A DNA stretch of 20,165 nt from positions 1 to 20,165 of the forward strand of contig MU119766.1 of the NCBI GenBank assembly GCA_014904845.1, written 5' to 3'. The position numbers were made by a program, and so were the translations under genes. This DNA is from Acephala macrosclerotiorum (taxonomy: Eukaryota; Ascomycota; Leotiomycetes; Helotiales; Mollisiaceae). This document shows, piece after piece, positions 8,640-19,700 of this stretch (its first letter is position 1; every line of letters begins with the position of its first letter). The notes under the pieces are model-generated. The model saw only the letters and a list, made by a program, of their open reading frames with translations, was not told where the DNA came from and ran no database searches.

Positions 8640-11604
8640 TATATTACAATATATATTAGTATATAATAAAAAAAAAAAAAAATTATAATATTTTTTATTA
8701 TATAATATAAAATAAATTATAAATAAAAAAATAATATTTATATTATATAAATTTTATAAAAATATATAAAAAAGAAATTAAATTATTAAATCAAATTTAA
8801 TTTCAAATAATAATAAAATAAAATATTAAATTTTAATATTAAAATAAATATTAATAATTTAATTAAAATTTATATTTATATTTATTTTAAAATAATATAT
8901 AAAAATATTTTTATTATATTTATTTTAAAATAATATATAAAAATATTTTTTTATATTTATTTATTATAATCGATTTAATTAATTAATAAATTTAAATTTA
9001 TTATTATTATTATTTAATATTATTAATTAAAAATTAAAATTTTTTTTTTAAAAAAAATTATATAATTTTATAAATATAAAAAATAAATAAATCGATTTTT
9101 AATATTTTATTAATTTATATAATAATAAATTAATTAAATCGTTTAAAATTTAAAATTTTATAATATTTATTACGTATTATATATTTTTTTAATAAATTAA
9201 ATATATTAATAAATTTATTATAAAAAATATTAAAAAATTTCAATTAAATATTATTAAATTATAAAAAAGTTTTATTATTTTTTAAAAATTTAAAAAAATC
9301 AATTATAAAAAAATTAATTTAAATTTATATTTATTATATAAAATAATATTATTTTATAAAAAATTTAAATAAATAATTAATTAAATTATATTTATTATTT
9401 AATTTTAAATATTATATTAAATTAATATTATTTTTTATTTTTTATTTCAATTATATTTATATTTTATAATTTCGAATTAATTAATCAAATAATATATTAA
9501 TATTATATTACGATTATATAAAGTTTTTATAAATTATTATTAAAAAACGTTTTATAAAAACGTTTATTAAATTAATTAATTAAAAATATTTATTTTTTTA
9601 AAAACGTTTATTTGTTTTTATATTCGTTTTTATTATTTATTTTTATTAAAACGTTTAAATCGATTATAAAATTAATTATTTTTTATTTTTATTTAAAAAT
9701 TATAAAATATTTTGCGCGAACGAAAAAAATAATTATTAAAAAACGAAAAACGAATTATAAAAATATTTAAAAAAAATTATTATAAACGAAAAAAAATAAT
9801 ATAAATAAATTAAAAAAATAATTATAAATTAATTAATAAATAAAAATAAATTTTATATTTATTTTGAATAAAATTTAAATAATATTATTTTTACGATTAT
9901 AATATTTTTAAATATTTAATTTTACGAAATTTAAATTTTAAATATATAATATTAAAATATATAATTTATAAAATTAAAAGAATTTAAATTTTAATTAAAA
10001 TATTTAATTAAATAATAGTTTTTAATATAATAATTTTTAATTTTTATAAATATATTAATAAAAATATATATTAATAATAATTAAAAATATAACGAAAAAT
10101 TATTTAATATTTTTAACGTTAAATTATAATAAAATCGTAAAAAAATATTATAATTTTATAATAATAATAAATATATTTTAAAATAAATAAAAATTAATAA
10201 TTATATATATTTTTATAAAAAGAAATTATATTATTACGAATTATTATTATTAATTAATCGAAAATTAAATTAAAATATTTTTAATTATTTTTTAATTAAT
10301 TTTAATAAATTTAATATAATTTATTTAATAAATATTATAATACGTTTATAAAAAACGTAATAATATAATTATAATTTTAATTATAATTTTTAAAAATATT
10401 AAAAAAAAACTATAATAAAATTAATTAAACATATAAAAAAACGATAATAAATATAAATATAAATTAATTTTAAATTTTTAATTTTTTCGATTTAATAAAA
10501 AAAAATAAAAAATTATTTCGAAATAATAATAATTATTATACGAATTATAATTATTAAAAAAAATTTTATTAAAAAAAATATTATATTTATAATAAACTAA
10601 ATTATTAATTAATAAAATATAAAATAAAATAATAATAATAAATATTTAATATATTATTAATTATAACGTTATAATAATTTATTATTAAAATTTTTTTATT
10701 AAATATAAAAATATAAAAAGTTTTTTAAAAAACTATAAAAATAAAAAAATCGATTAATTATTAATAAATATAAAAATAAAAAACTAAAATAAAATTTATT
10801 TTATTAAATTTAAAAAAATTATTAATATTTAAATAATTATTTTAAATAATTTATTTATTTATTATATTATTATAAAAAATATATATTTAATTTATTATTA
10901 TAATAATTTCATAATAATTTAATATTTATATTTAAAAATCGTTATTCGTTTAAAAGATTTTAAAAAATTATATTATTATAAAAATTAATTTTAATTAATA
11001 CGTTTTTAAATATTATAATATTTTATATTATTTTAATAAATATATTTAATATTTTATTAAATATTATTATTATTATTAAATATATAATAAATTATTTATA
11101 AAATTTAAATTTATTTTATAAAATAATTATAAATTTAATTATTTTATTATTATTAATATTTTAAATAATTAAATTTTTAAAAAATATAATTACGAAAATA
11201 ATATAAAATATTTTTTAAATATATTAAATTATTTTATTTATAAAGTTTTAATAATATACGTAAATAATAACGATTAAAATTAAAAAAATATTTATTAAAA
11301 TTTATAATAATATAAAAAAAATAAAAAAATATTATATTTTATTATAATAAATTTATAAAATTATTTAAAATATATTTATTAATAAATAAATTAAATATAA
11401 TTATATTAACGTTATTAATTTTTAAAATATATTTTAAAATAATTAATAAAAACGTATTATTTTTATAAATAATTAAAAAAATTAAAATTATTCGTATAAT
11501 TATTAAAAAAAATATAACGTTTATATATTAAATATTAAATTATAAACGCGTTTATAATAAAAAATAATTTAAATATAAAATTTTTTAAATATACATATTT
11601 AATA

Positions 11605-11641
<37 letters not shown>

Positions 11642-13020
11642 TATTAATAACGAATAAAAAAATATATATAATTAATATATTTTATAAAAAAATTATTTTT
11701 TATATTTTTTTTATTTAATAAAAAATTATAATAAAATAAATATTATTAATTTATTAAAAATAATAATAATAATAATTTTAATAATATATTTATTATTACT
11801 TTTAAAAACGCAAACGAAATATTTATAATATTTATAATAAATAAATAAAAAATTAATAAAAAATTTTTATTATAATTATAAAAAAAAATTAATAATTTAA
11901 TTATAAAAAAAATATTTTAATTCGTTAAATTAAATTTTATTAAATAAATTAAAATACATATTTTTAATTTAAAATTATTAATAATTCGTATAAAAAATTA
12001 AAACTAGTAATTTAAAAATATAATAATAAAAAAATATTTTTAATATAATTTTTAATTATTTAAAAAATTAATTAACGATTTATTATTATATTAATATTTT
12101 TATTAATTTAATTTTTAAATTAAATAATTTAAATATAATTTTATAATATTATTTAAATTTATATATAATTAATAATTAATTTTAAATAATTAATATTTAT
12201 ATATTTATTAAAAAAAATTAATTATTTATATTTATTAAATATTATTATAAATATTATAAAAAAAATTATTAATAATTATTATTAAAAAAAAATATTTAAT
12301 ATTATTAAAATATAAATTAAAAATATATTTATATTAATAAAAAAAATTAAATTTATAATAAAAATTAAAATAATTTTTATATTAAAAATTTTATTAATTT
12401 TTAATAAATATATATTAATTTAATATAAAAAAATTAAAATTAAAAATTTAATTTTATAAATTTATAATTTATATATTAAAAATAAAATATTTAAAATATT
12501 TATATTATTATTTATTATTAAAATCCGATCAAAATTAAAATAATAAATTAAAAATTTATTAATAATAAAAATAAAAAAAATAATAAAAAATTTAAAATTA
12601 AAATTTTTTTTATTTATTATAATTTTATTAAAAATAAACGAATTATTAAAAATATATTAATTTTAAAAATTTATAAAATAATAAAAAAAATTAAATTTAT
12701 TATAAATATAATTATAAAATAATACGATTTTTTTTAATATTTTAATAATCGTATATATTAATTTGTATTTATTTTATAAATATTTAATTAAATTTAAAAC
12801 GATTAAAAAAAACATTTAATAATTATATAAATAAAAAAAATAAATAAATAAATATTTATTTTTAATATTATTATTATAAAAAAAATTATTAATATTAAAA
12901 TAAATATTATATAATATTTACGTATTATTCGAAATTATATATAATTAATATTATTTTATTTTTATTTTCGAAATAAAATTTTTATATTTCGTATTTTGCT
13001 TTTTAAATAATTAAAATTAA
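8640..13020. repeat. Long AT-rich RIP-type block
   Basis: About 4.4 kb of nearly pure A/T, where G and C survive mostly as CpG; for example 9541-9840 has 12 CpGs and only two other G/C bases by hand count. The region 12320-12840 aligns with 2490-2790 in direct orientation, so at least two copies of one family are present. The size fits one retroelement or several nested ones, but no reading frame survives to identify it. Confidence 0.8.
11608..11639. repeat. AT dinucleotide microsatellite
   Basis: About 15 uninterrupted AT units inside the AT block. In this base composition it may simply be chance plus slippage. Confidence 0.8.
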
Positions 13021-13308
13021 TAATAAACTAATACGTATACTAAGATCTAAAAAGAGTCTTACGTGTGTTTAGACCGTTTATTAGTAACGCGGTATCCCTG
13101 GTGCGATACCAACAGTATTAAAAATCCCGCAACTACTAATTTGAGCCTTAAAATTCCATCGTATGGGTCACGTGAAAAGGGTCAGTGTCCAGGAGTGAGG
13201 ACCTAGATTAAACAACCTCCAACTTCAGCTCGCACGGAGAAGTCTTCATTCACTGGAACAACTACTTGATATGAGGGGCCAGCTGGCGCCCTCTTTTATT
13301 ATTTGTAA
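13021..13308. other. Non-coding flank downstream of the 217-codon ORF
   Basis: The sequence changes from AT-rich to normal composition here. A small inverted repeat, GGTATC-CCTGGTGC-GATACC, lies at 13091-13110. No open frame or RNA gene is evident. The right-hand part should contain the 3' end and polyadenylation region of the minus-strand ORF that stops at 13309. Confidence 0.4.
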
Positions 13309-13962
13309 CTAGAGACTCAATGTCCACAAAGCTTCAACTGTTTCATGTTTCATCCTCTCGAGATTCGCCTCTCCGTCCTTATCATTTACCCTCTCCTCGC
13401 TATTCGTCGCTTCTCCCGATAATCCTTTCAAGGCGTTTTCCTGCGCTGCAAGTTTCCTCAGAAGACACTCCACTACCGTAACTGCACTTTCATTTGTTTC
13501 CAATTCTTCGTACAGGTATGACCTAGTCTCCGCTCTATAAAGGGCAGTTGCAAACCTTGCTTTGCAGTCTTCCCCTTTTAGACGGATTCTCTCCTCAGCG
13601 TTCTTCGTCGTGAAAGTGGTTGGATAAGGTTTAGGAAAAGCGATCTTGATTACGTCGTCAGGTATTTGGATTCTTGGTAGTGTTATGGTACGATCCTTAG
13701 AAGTTTTGAGGTCTAAGGGTTGGGAGATGGGAAGGCGAAAGGCTGAGGGCTTCGAGGTCTGTGTGAATGTCTGTCCTTTTTCACTTGTAAGTCTTTTAGG
13801 GGCGCCTGCGACCGGCCTGCAAGAGGTACCTGAGGAGCCTCGAAGAGAGGGAGAAGAAGTAGAAACAAGTTGAGGAGGTTGACGAGTAGTGTTTGAACCT
13901 CCACTTTCCGTTGATGTCTCCTCCATGGAAATACCAGAGTCTCGGCGGCTTCTAGAGAACAT
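13309..13962 (-). CDS. Intact ORF, hypothetical protein of 217 aa
   Basis: Single uninterrupted frame from the ATG at 13962 to a TAG. Residues 1-75 are Ser/Thr/Gly/Pro-rich and probably disordered. A short hydrophobic stretch (TITLPRIQIPDDVIKIAFP, 92-110) precedes a predicted helical, charged region (about 120-180: NAEERIRLKGEDCKARF, YRAETRSYLYEELETNES, VVECLLRKLAAQENAL). The C-terminus is acidic and ends in WTLSL. There is no signal peptide, membrane helix or catalytic motif. The upstream region is pyrimidine-rich in the gene's orientation. It is the cleanest coding sequence in this island and carries no RIP-type stop. It could be a lineage-specific gene; function unknown. Confidence 0.65.
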   Translation of the reverse strand: MFSRSRRDSGISMEETSTESGGSNTTRQPPQLVSTSSPSLRGSSGTSCRPVAGAPKRLTSEKGQTFTQTSKPSAFRLPISQPLDLKTSKDRTITLPRIQIPDDVIKIAFPKPYPTTFTTKNAEERIRLKGEDCKARFATALYRAETRSYLYEELETNESAVTVVECLLRKLAAQENALKGLSGEATNSEERVNDKDGEANLERMKHETVEALWTLSL

Positions 13963-14582
13963 GATGTTGGAGTTGCTTCCTCCGGGGCTCGTCTCGTATG
14001 TGGAAAGCTTTTGTAAAGAAGGTAGAATACTGGAAGGAAGGCTTTAGATATATTGCGGCCAGGATGGCTTTGATTCTGAAAATCATCGGTTTCGATTAGA
14101 TCAAGGAACCCCGCACGAGACGCTTGCTGGCTGTCGATTTTCCCTAATCATATATCCTCCTGAATTTTTAAGTGTTGTATCAGTTGGCAACAAGAACGTG
14201 TATGCATCTTATTGGGCTCAGTGGATTGCCTCTCTGCAGTGAAGCACGACCAGTCTCCAGTCGGCTTGCCGGTGTGGTTTTCTTTGGCTATCCACGACCC
14301 TCTCGAAGAGTTGGCTGCATTGTGGCGTTTATGGCCGATAAGAGCCTGAAGCCTTGATTAGTGAATATTAGAGAGTTATGTGGAGACAATGCTCTTGTGA
14401 TAAGAGTTGGGCGAATGAATATGGCCTAATTCAACATCCTGCATAGGCAGAGCAACTTGCACTTTTGGCATTACACCCTAGAAATATAAAAAAAAATGAT
14501 TAGGTTTATCAAGTACAATCGAAAGAACAAAACTATACAGAGAGAGGCAGACTGGATCCGCGCATCATAAAATAAACTGGCA
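13963..14582. other. Promoter side of the 217-codon ORF and unassigned sequence
   Basis: Normal composition. The first 100 bp are pyrimidine-rich on the minus strand (TTCCTTCCAGTATTCTACC) and are the likely promoter and 5' leader of the ORF starting at 13962. A 61-codon plus-strand frame at 14172-14357 starts with GTG and has no recognisable domain, so it is not called. The rest may include the eroded 3' part of the BTB-type gene, but no alignment is convincing. Confidence 0.35.
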
Positions 14583-15154
14583 TTATAAAGGGATTGATCT
14601 CGCGAAGTCTACTCTTAGAATGGAGGGGTCGAAATACGGCTCCCCACCATCTTGGTCTGAAGGGAACCCTTCAACTAAGACTTAGAGGGATGCGAGAGGT
14701 CAGTGGCTAGTTCAGTCACACCCAAGCCGGCTTCTAATAGGCTAGATGGGAGCCAACAACGAATCCCGGAACGGAGACCAAAAATGATCCTAGTTTTGAG
14801 AATAAGGTACTAGAAAAAAAAAAATATTCACAGAAAAAAACTCCAAGAATAAAAAGTTTCGACAGATTGAAAGAATATTTTATATTTTGAATCCCAAAAA
14901 ATCATCCCCTTAATTGATCAAAGCTGTTAGACCCCAAAAGAAGAAGCGAAAGGCTGAACAGAAAAAAGTTTACCCTAATTAACTAACTTGCAAAATTTGG
15001 ATATAGATGATAATTCAAAAAATCTACTCTCATACACCAGAGTCTCTACCACCGTCACGAACCGTCGTTCCTCAACTCGGAAAGTAATCTGTCTATTGTT
15101 TGAAGGTGGTGGCGCGGCAGACTTGCTTTGGGCAGAAGTTTCGGGGTCGCCCAT
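14583..15154 (-). pseudogene. BTB/POZ (T1-like) domain protein remnant
   Basis: From the ATG at 15154 the minus strand reads MGDPETSAQSKS, a Pro-rich linker, then ITFRVEERRFVTVVETLVYE and SRFF. This matches the start of the T1-like BTB fold of KCTD-type fungal proteins (ItFxVgxRxF, then xxETLxxESxFF). The frame then departs and ends at 14975. Further along the same strand, at 14583-14660, a short frame reads DQDGGEPYFDPSILRVDFA, resembling the next conserved block (DGSYFIDADPxLFxHIL) with changes and a stop. The roughly 300 bp between are AT-rich with no good frame, so they are an intron or eroded sequence. These domains usually mediate oligomerisation or cullin-3 binding. The copy is truncated and almost surely dead. 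Confidence 0.5.
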
Positions 15155-15400
15155 TATTGCGTTAATCTGTGCGCTGGTACTTATGCTGGCAGATCTTTTC
15201 ACCAGCTCGAATTGGACCGCAATCACTTAGAAAATGCCTAATTCAGCGGGAAGATTATCACCTTGATCACCAATAAATCTCAATCTAGGATCCAGAGCAG
15301 CCAATGGATGAAATGAGGTCAGTCACGTGCCCAGGCAACCTAATATCTTGAGCACCATGATCAGTCCTTATCCAAGCCTCGCCCTCGGATCACAGAGGCC

Positions 15401-15600
15401 TTGCATGTCCACTGGCCTCATGTTCGCCTCACTGAAGCAATGAGCAGTGTCCTGGCCCCGCACAGCGAATTGCAGAATGCGAACGACATCCTCTCCGTTG
15501 TCGCAGAATCAGACAGAAAATATCTACGGGAAATTTGTCCAGTATGGCTGCGCGGTAGAGATGTGAGATTTCTAGTGCATCCAGGTAGCCAATATATAAA
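15401..15600 (+). other. Possible coding fragment fused to a repeat
   Basis: The plus frame contains an ATG at 15440 and reads MSSVLAPHSELQNANDIL, then SDRKYLREICPVWLRGRDVRFLVHPG, before running into the dispersed repeat at 15609 and stopping at 15728-15730. The opposite strand is also open, so coding is uncertain. It may be the end of a gene interrupted by the repeat, or an internal part of the element. No family recognised. Confidence 0.25.
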
Positions 15601-15608
15601 GCTTCGTA

Positions 15609-15753
15609 AAAAGTGCGTTTTTGCCTTAAGCATTAAAGAGCTTATTAGCTTATCGGCTTCACCGCCCGGCAAAATCCGAACTACTACTTCAATAAAACAT
15701 TTTAATTTCAAATTTTTATTAAATGTTTAAATTAAAAACTTTTAATATAAAAT
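15609..15753 (+). repeat. Dispersed repeat unit, second copy
   Basis: Same orientation as 1283-1424, starting AAAAGTGCGTTTTTGC and sharing CTTCACCGCCCGGCA. The first 80 bp keep normal composition. The remainder matches the other copy only if many G and C bases have become A and T (for example AAATTAAGAGCTTTTAA there against AAATTAAAAACTTTTAA here). The unit thus lies across an AT-block boundary and shows the mutation gradient directly. Confidence 0.75.
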
Positions 15754-16797
15754 TTAAAATAAAATAAAATTTATAAAATAAAATATATATTAAATAAAAA
15801 AAAAATTTCGTTTATTATTAATTTATTTAATTTAAAAATTAATATTAATTTTTTTATATTATATAAAATTAATAATTTTATTTAAATTTTATAATTATAA
15901 TTATAATTTATTAATTAATTTAAATTATATAAAATTTAAAAATAAAATAAATTAATAAAATATAATTATATTTAATAATATATTTTTTTTTTTAATTAAA
16001 TAATATTTAATACGATTTATATTTTATATTCGATTAAAAATAATTATTATTTTAAATTTAAAATTAAAATAATTTATATAAATTTTTTTTTTTAAAATCG
16101 AATAAATTAATAAATTAATAAAAATTTTATATTAAAATTTAAATAATTATAAATAATTATAAAAATTATATTTATTAAAAAAAAAAATTAAATTATAATT
16201 AAAAATATAAATAATTTAAATATAAATTTAATTTATAAATTAATTATAATAAAATTTTTAAATTTAATTATATTATAATTTTAATAATTTAAAATATTTA
16301 AATTTTTTTTATATTAATTAAATGTTTAAAATTAAAATATAATATTTTTTATTTTTAAATTCGAAAATTAAAACGAGTTTTTAATTATTAATAAATAATA
16401 TAAAAATAATTATAAAATTTAAAAAAATTTTATAAATATAAATTTTTATTTTATTTTATATTATATTAAATAATAAAATTTATTAAAAATATATTTATAT
16501 TTAAAATAATTTAAATTAATTATAATAATTAAATATAAAAATAAAAATTTTAAAAAAAAATTTATAATACGTTTTTAATTTAAAAATTAAAATAAAAAAT
16601 ATATTAATATAAATTTATAAATTAATTTAAAATTTAAAAAACGATATTCGTTTTTAATTAATTTTAAAAAAAAATTAAAACAATATTTATTTAAATTTAA
16701 TATTATTTTTTTAATCGAATTTTTATTAATTTTATAATTTTTTTTTAATAATTTTAATAATTTAATCGACTTTGTTTAAATATTAACTTTTTTTTTA
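15754..16797. repeat. AT-rich RIP-type block
   Basis: 15831-15856 resembles 510-535, 15894-15934 matches 699-739, and 15945-15972 matches about 815-842. It is therefore a shortened copy of the element at the left edge, in the same orientation. Composition changes gradually into the tail of the NLR-like pseudogene between about 16800 and 17000, unlike the sharp edge at 6014. No gene seen. Confidence 0.8.
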
Positions 16798-19700
16798 TTA
16801 TTTTTTTTTACAATTTGCTTTAATACGAATATATTTTAAACTATTTTTTTTATTATATTCTTTATTGCTTTTTTCGTTATCTTCGAATTCTCCTTTTATC
16901 AAACTATGATCATGTACTTCAGCCCATAACTCTCTACTCGAACTACGTGTGAGGGTATACTGTGTATATTGAGTTTTTAACTCTTGGATCGAACTTTCCA
17001 AGTTCTATTCAACGCCGCTCTGCTCACTGCTCTCTTCTTCGAAACTTCGCCTGATTTTGTCTCCGATCTTTCTTCTGATCTCTTCTCTCTTAGGTTTGTG
17101 GCGAATCAACAATTTGATTTCAGTATCTGCCCCGTGACAAATGAATGCCTTAATAGTTTCGAAAATTGCCTTTTCTTTCAGTGTTGAGTGAGTGAACTCC
17201 TCATCTTTGCAGGCTTGGTAGCAGATGCCCAAATACTCGCTCCAAATGGTGTTTGCGCTTGTCTAGTGAGGGTGCCTGGAGGGGAACGGAGTCCTAGTGT
17301 TTGGGTTGGCTCCGCGAGTTAAAAGTACTCTTGCCATGTCGGGGTCCACTGGGGAGTTTTGATCGACAGCTACAGCTAGCAATGACGGGATTCCGTTAAG
17401 ACGACATAGATGCTACGGCTCACTGTCAAGCTTTGCGGCAAGATGGAGGTAAAGTCCAGCTCTTGTTACGCTTGCAAGAAAATCTTTGCTGTGGGGGGAA
17501 TTTGGCGGTCCAACACTATCGTCCTTAGAAAACTGACCCTTAGGCAACTGGCTTCGAGCCAACATTGTAGATTCCAGTTCGTTTAGGAGCGCGAGTTCTG
17601 GGCGTTTATTGCGAATTTCGGCGTCCCGGGCCAAGGTCATCACCTCGTTTGGCATATTTTCAACCCAACGAGTAACTTGAGCTATTTTCGGGAAGAAAAA
17701 TGCTGAATCCGGAAGACCTTTGAATTGGGCGAGTAGCACATTGCAGAGTGCAACTTTGGGGTCGAATCCAGTTCCTGACCTAGCTTTTAGAAGAGGGAGT
17801 ATTTCTTCGTCTAAGAAGAAATCTTTAACGGTTCGGTGCAGGAATTCCACGTGATGCTCCATGAAAGCAAACTATGCTGCTATCAGTAACCGCTATATTA
17901 CCACCCAAAATGAACCATTACAACGTTTGCAGCGACAATTAAACAATCAGCCATGCGAAAGATATTCGATGCAAAATTGTAATACGAAAAATTCGAGGTC
18001 CTTGCTCAAATTTATTGGTGTCGAGAATCAAGACAGATATTCCTCTATAGGAACGATTGTACTCGCCTTTATGTTCAAGACTGTGTTTGACCTCCACTAG
18101 ATCCTTGCAACATGCATTCAGATACCGCTTTAGCTGTTCCGAGATGTTGAAACCGTCTTCATTTGGAATTCTCTTCAAATTCCGATCAAGCGCATGGTTT
18201 GGATTGTCCTGTACTTTTTCCAAGTAGTGAAATGAAAGTGCCGTCAAGGAAAAATTTCTGGAAAAGTTTCTGTTTAACATGACCAGAAAGATTCTCGCAG
18301 CCTGCTTCCGATAAAAATCGCCGTTACTGTTCAGCATGTGTCTGAAGTCGTCTCTTAGGTCAGATGGAAAATGGTCGAGTCTTTTGCGCAGGAATGCAAA
18401 GTCGTTCTCGTCAGTCAACCCCCTCAACAAAGAACGGACCACGAGATAAACCCAAAGGAAGACGCCGCTTGATCTTTCAACAATGTCTTCAATAAGTTGA
18501 TCGTATCGAGAATCCATTGACTTCTTCATCGAAAAGCTCGCGTCCTCTTCCAATTTCCCTTTAGCGTAGAGTCTGATATCGTTCTTTGTGAAATCCTGAA
18601 GGCAAAGCTTCTGGTCAAGATTATGGCCAAACGCTTTCTCGAATGCATTCCAAGGTCTACTTGAAGCGTAAATCTTTATACTTAAAGAGAGAGCTAGATT
18701 CTGGAGAGTTTTAATTATCTCTCTCATCACCGTCGTATTCGTCAAGGCCGTCTATAACAAAACAGAATTTTGCCGACAGTAATTGGTCTTTCAATCGATG
18801 AAAGCTCTCGTCTAGCTCCTTGCGGTTCCAGGTGCCATCAAGTTCGTGGTCTGTAGCGTTGAAATGCCAGCGTGATGAGCAGATAGTGGGGATAAGATTC
18901 GGACACTGCTTCAATATTTGGTACAGAATAGACTGTAGAAGTCCTTGATGGGGTTTCTCCACCATGCTTCCCGCATTCCAAAAGAAAAAGCTTGCTGTAA
19001 CGAGTTTCTCATTCCCGGCCCACACCCTGAGAGCGCTTTTGGTACGTCGGCTATCAGACAGCAGCTTCGTAAGGGTAGATTTTCCAGATCTCGCCTTCCC
19101 CGAGATCCAGTATATTCCATCCCCTTGTCTGAGCCACTGTAAGAAGCTTAGTCGTTTAAAGTCGATTTCATTGAATATCCACTCGAATGTTTCCGTGTAC
19201 GCTTCCTTGATCGCTGATTCACGCAAGTTTGTGCACTTGAGACTGCGCAAGACTCGTTGTGACTTATCATGCCTTTCTCCCTCCTTGAATAATTCTAAAC
19301 AATATGTTCTTACATTGGCGAAGTCCTCTCGAATACTTGCGCCACGACTGGAGTTTGCCTTGTCGATCGCTTGAAGAATCTCCGTTCGAATATTATCAAG
19401 CTTGTTCTAGTAATCAATATAGTATCCTCTGCTTTCGTCCAAAAGGTCGTTCAATAATGACTGAAGTCTCGAAAATCTCTTGCTACTCACAGTAAGCACC
19501 TTCGTCAGAGCACGTTGAGACGATGGATGACAACGTAAGAAGATTCAGAATATTCATCTTGACCTGACCTTGCACTCTCTCAAGACGGTTGTCTATACTT
19601 TGAATCTTGCCCTTCTTCATTGTACTTCGTAAGGATTTCCGGAAACTTTCTAGCCCATGCTTGAATTGGTTTCCGGACGGCTGAACCCGGAGGCTTTCTA

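Noticed and set aside
8640..13020. Centromere core
   Set aside because: Long AT-rich RIP DNA is compatible with a fungal centromere, but composition alone cannot show it, and similar blocks are interrupted by genes nearby. CENP-A mapping would be needed.
13309..13962. Secreted effector candidate
   Set aside because: The N-terminus is Ser/Arg-rich and hydrophilic with no signal peptide, and there is no cysteine pattern.
14172..14357. 61-codon plus-strand ORF
   Set aside because: GTG start, no domain, and no coding context.
14600..14770. Possible tRNA or 5S rRNA in the GC-normal stretch
   Set aside because: No cloverleaf, no GGTTCGAATC-type T-arm, and no 5S internal control region could be found.
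18945..19374. Plus-strand ORFs across the NACHT region
   Set aside because: They are antisense shadows of the Walker A region of the NLR-like gene.
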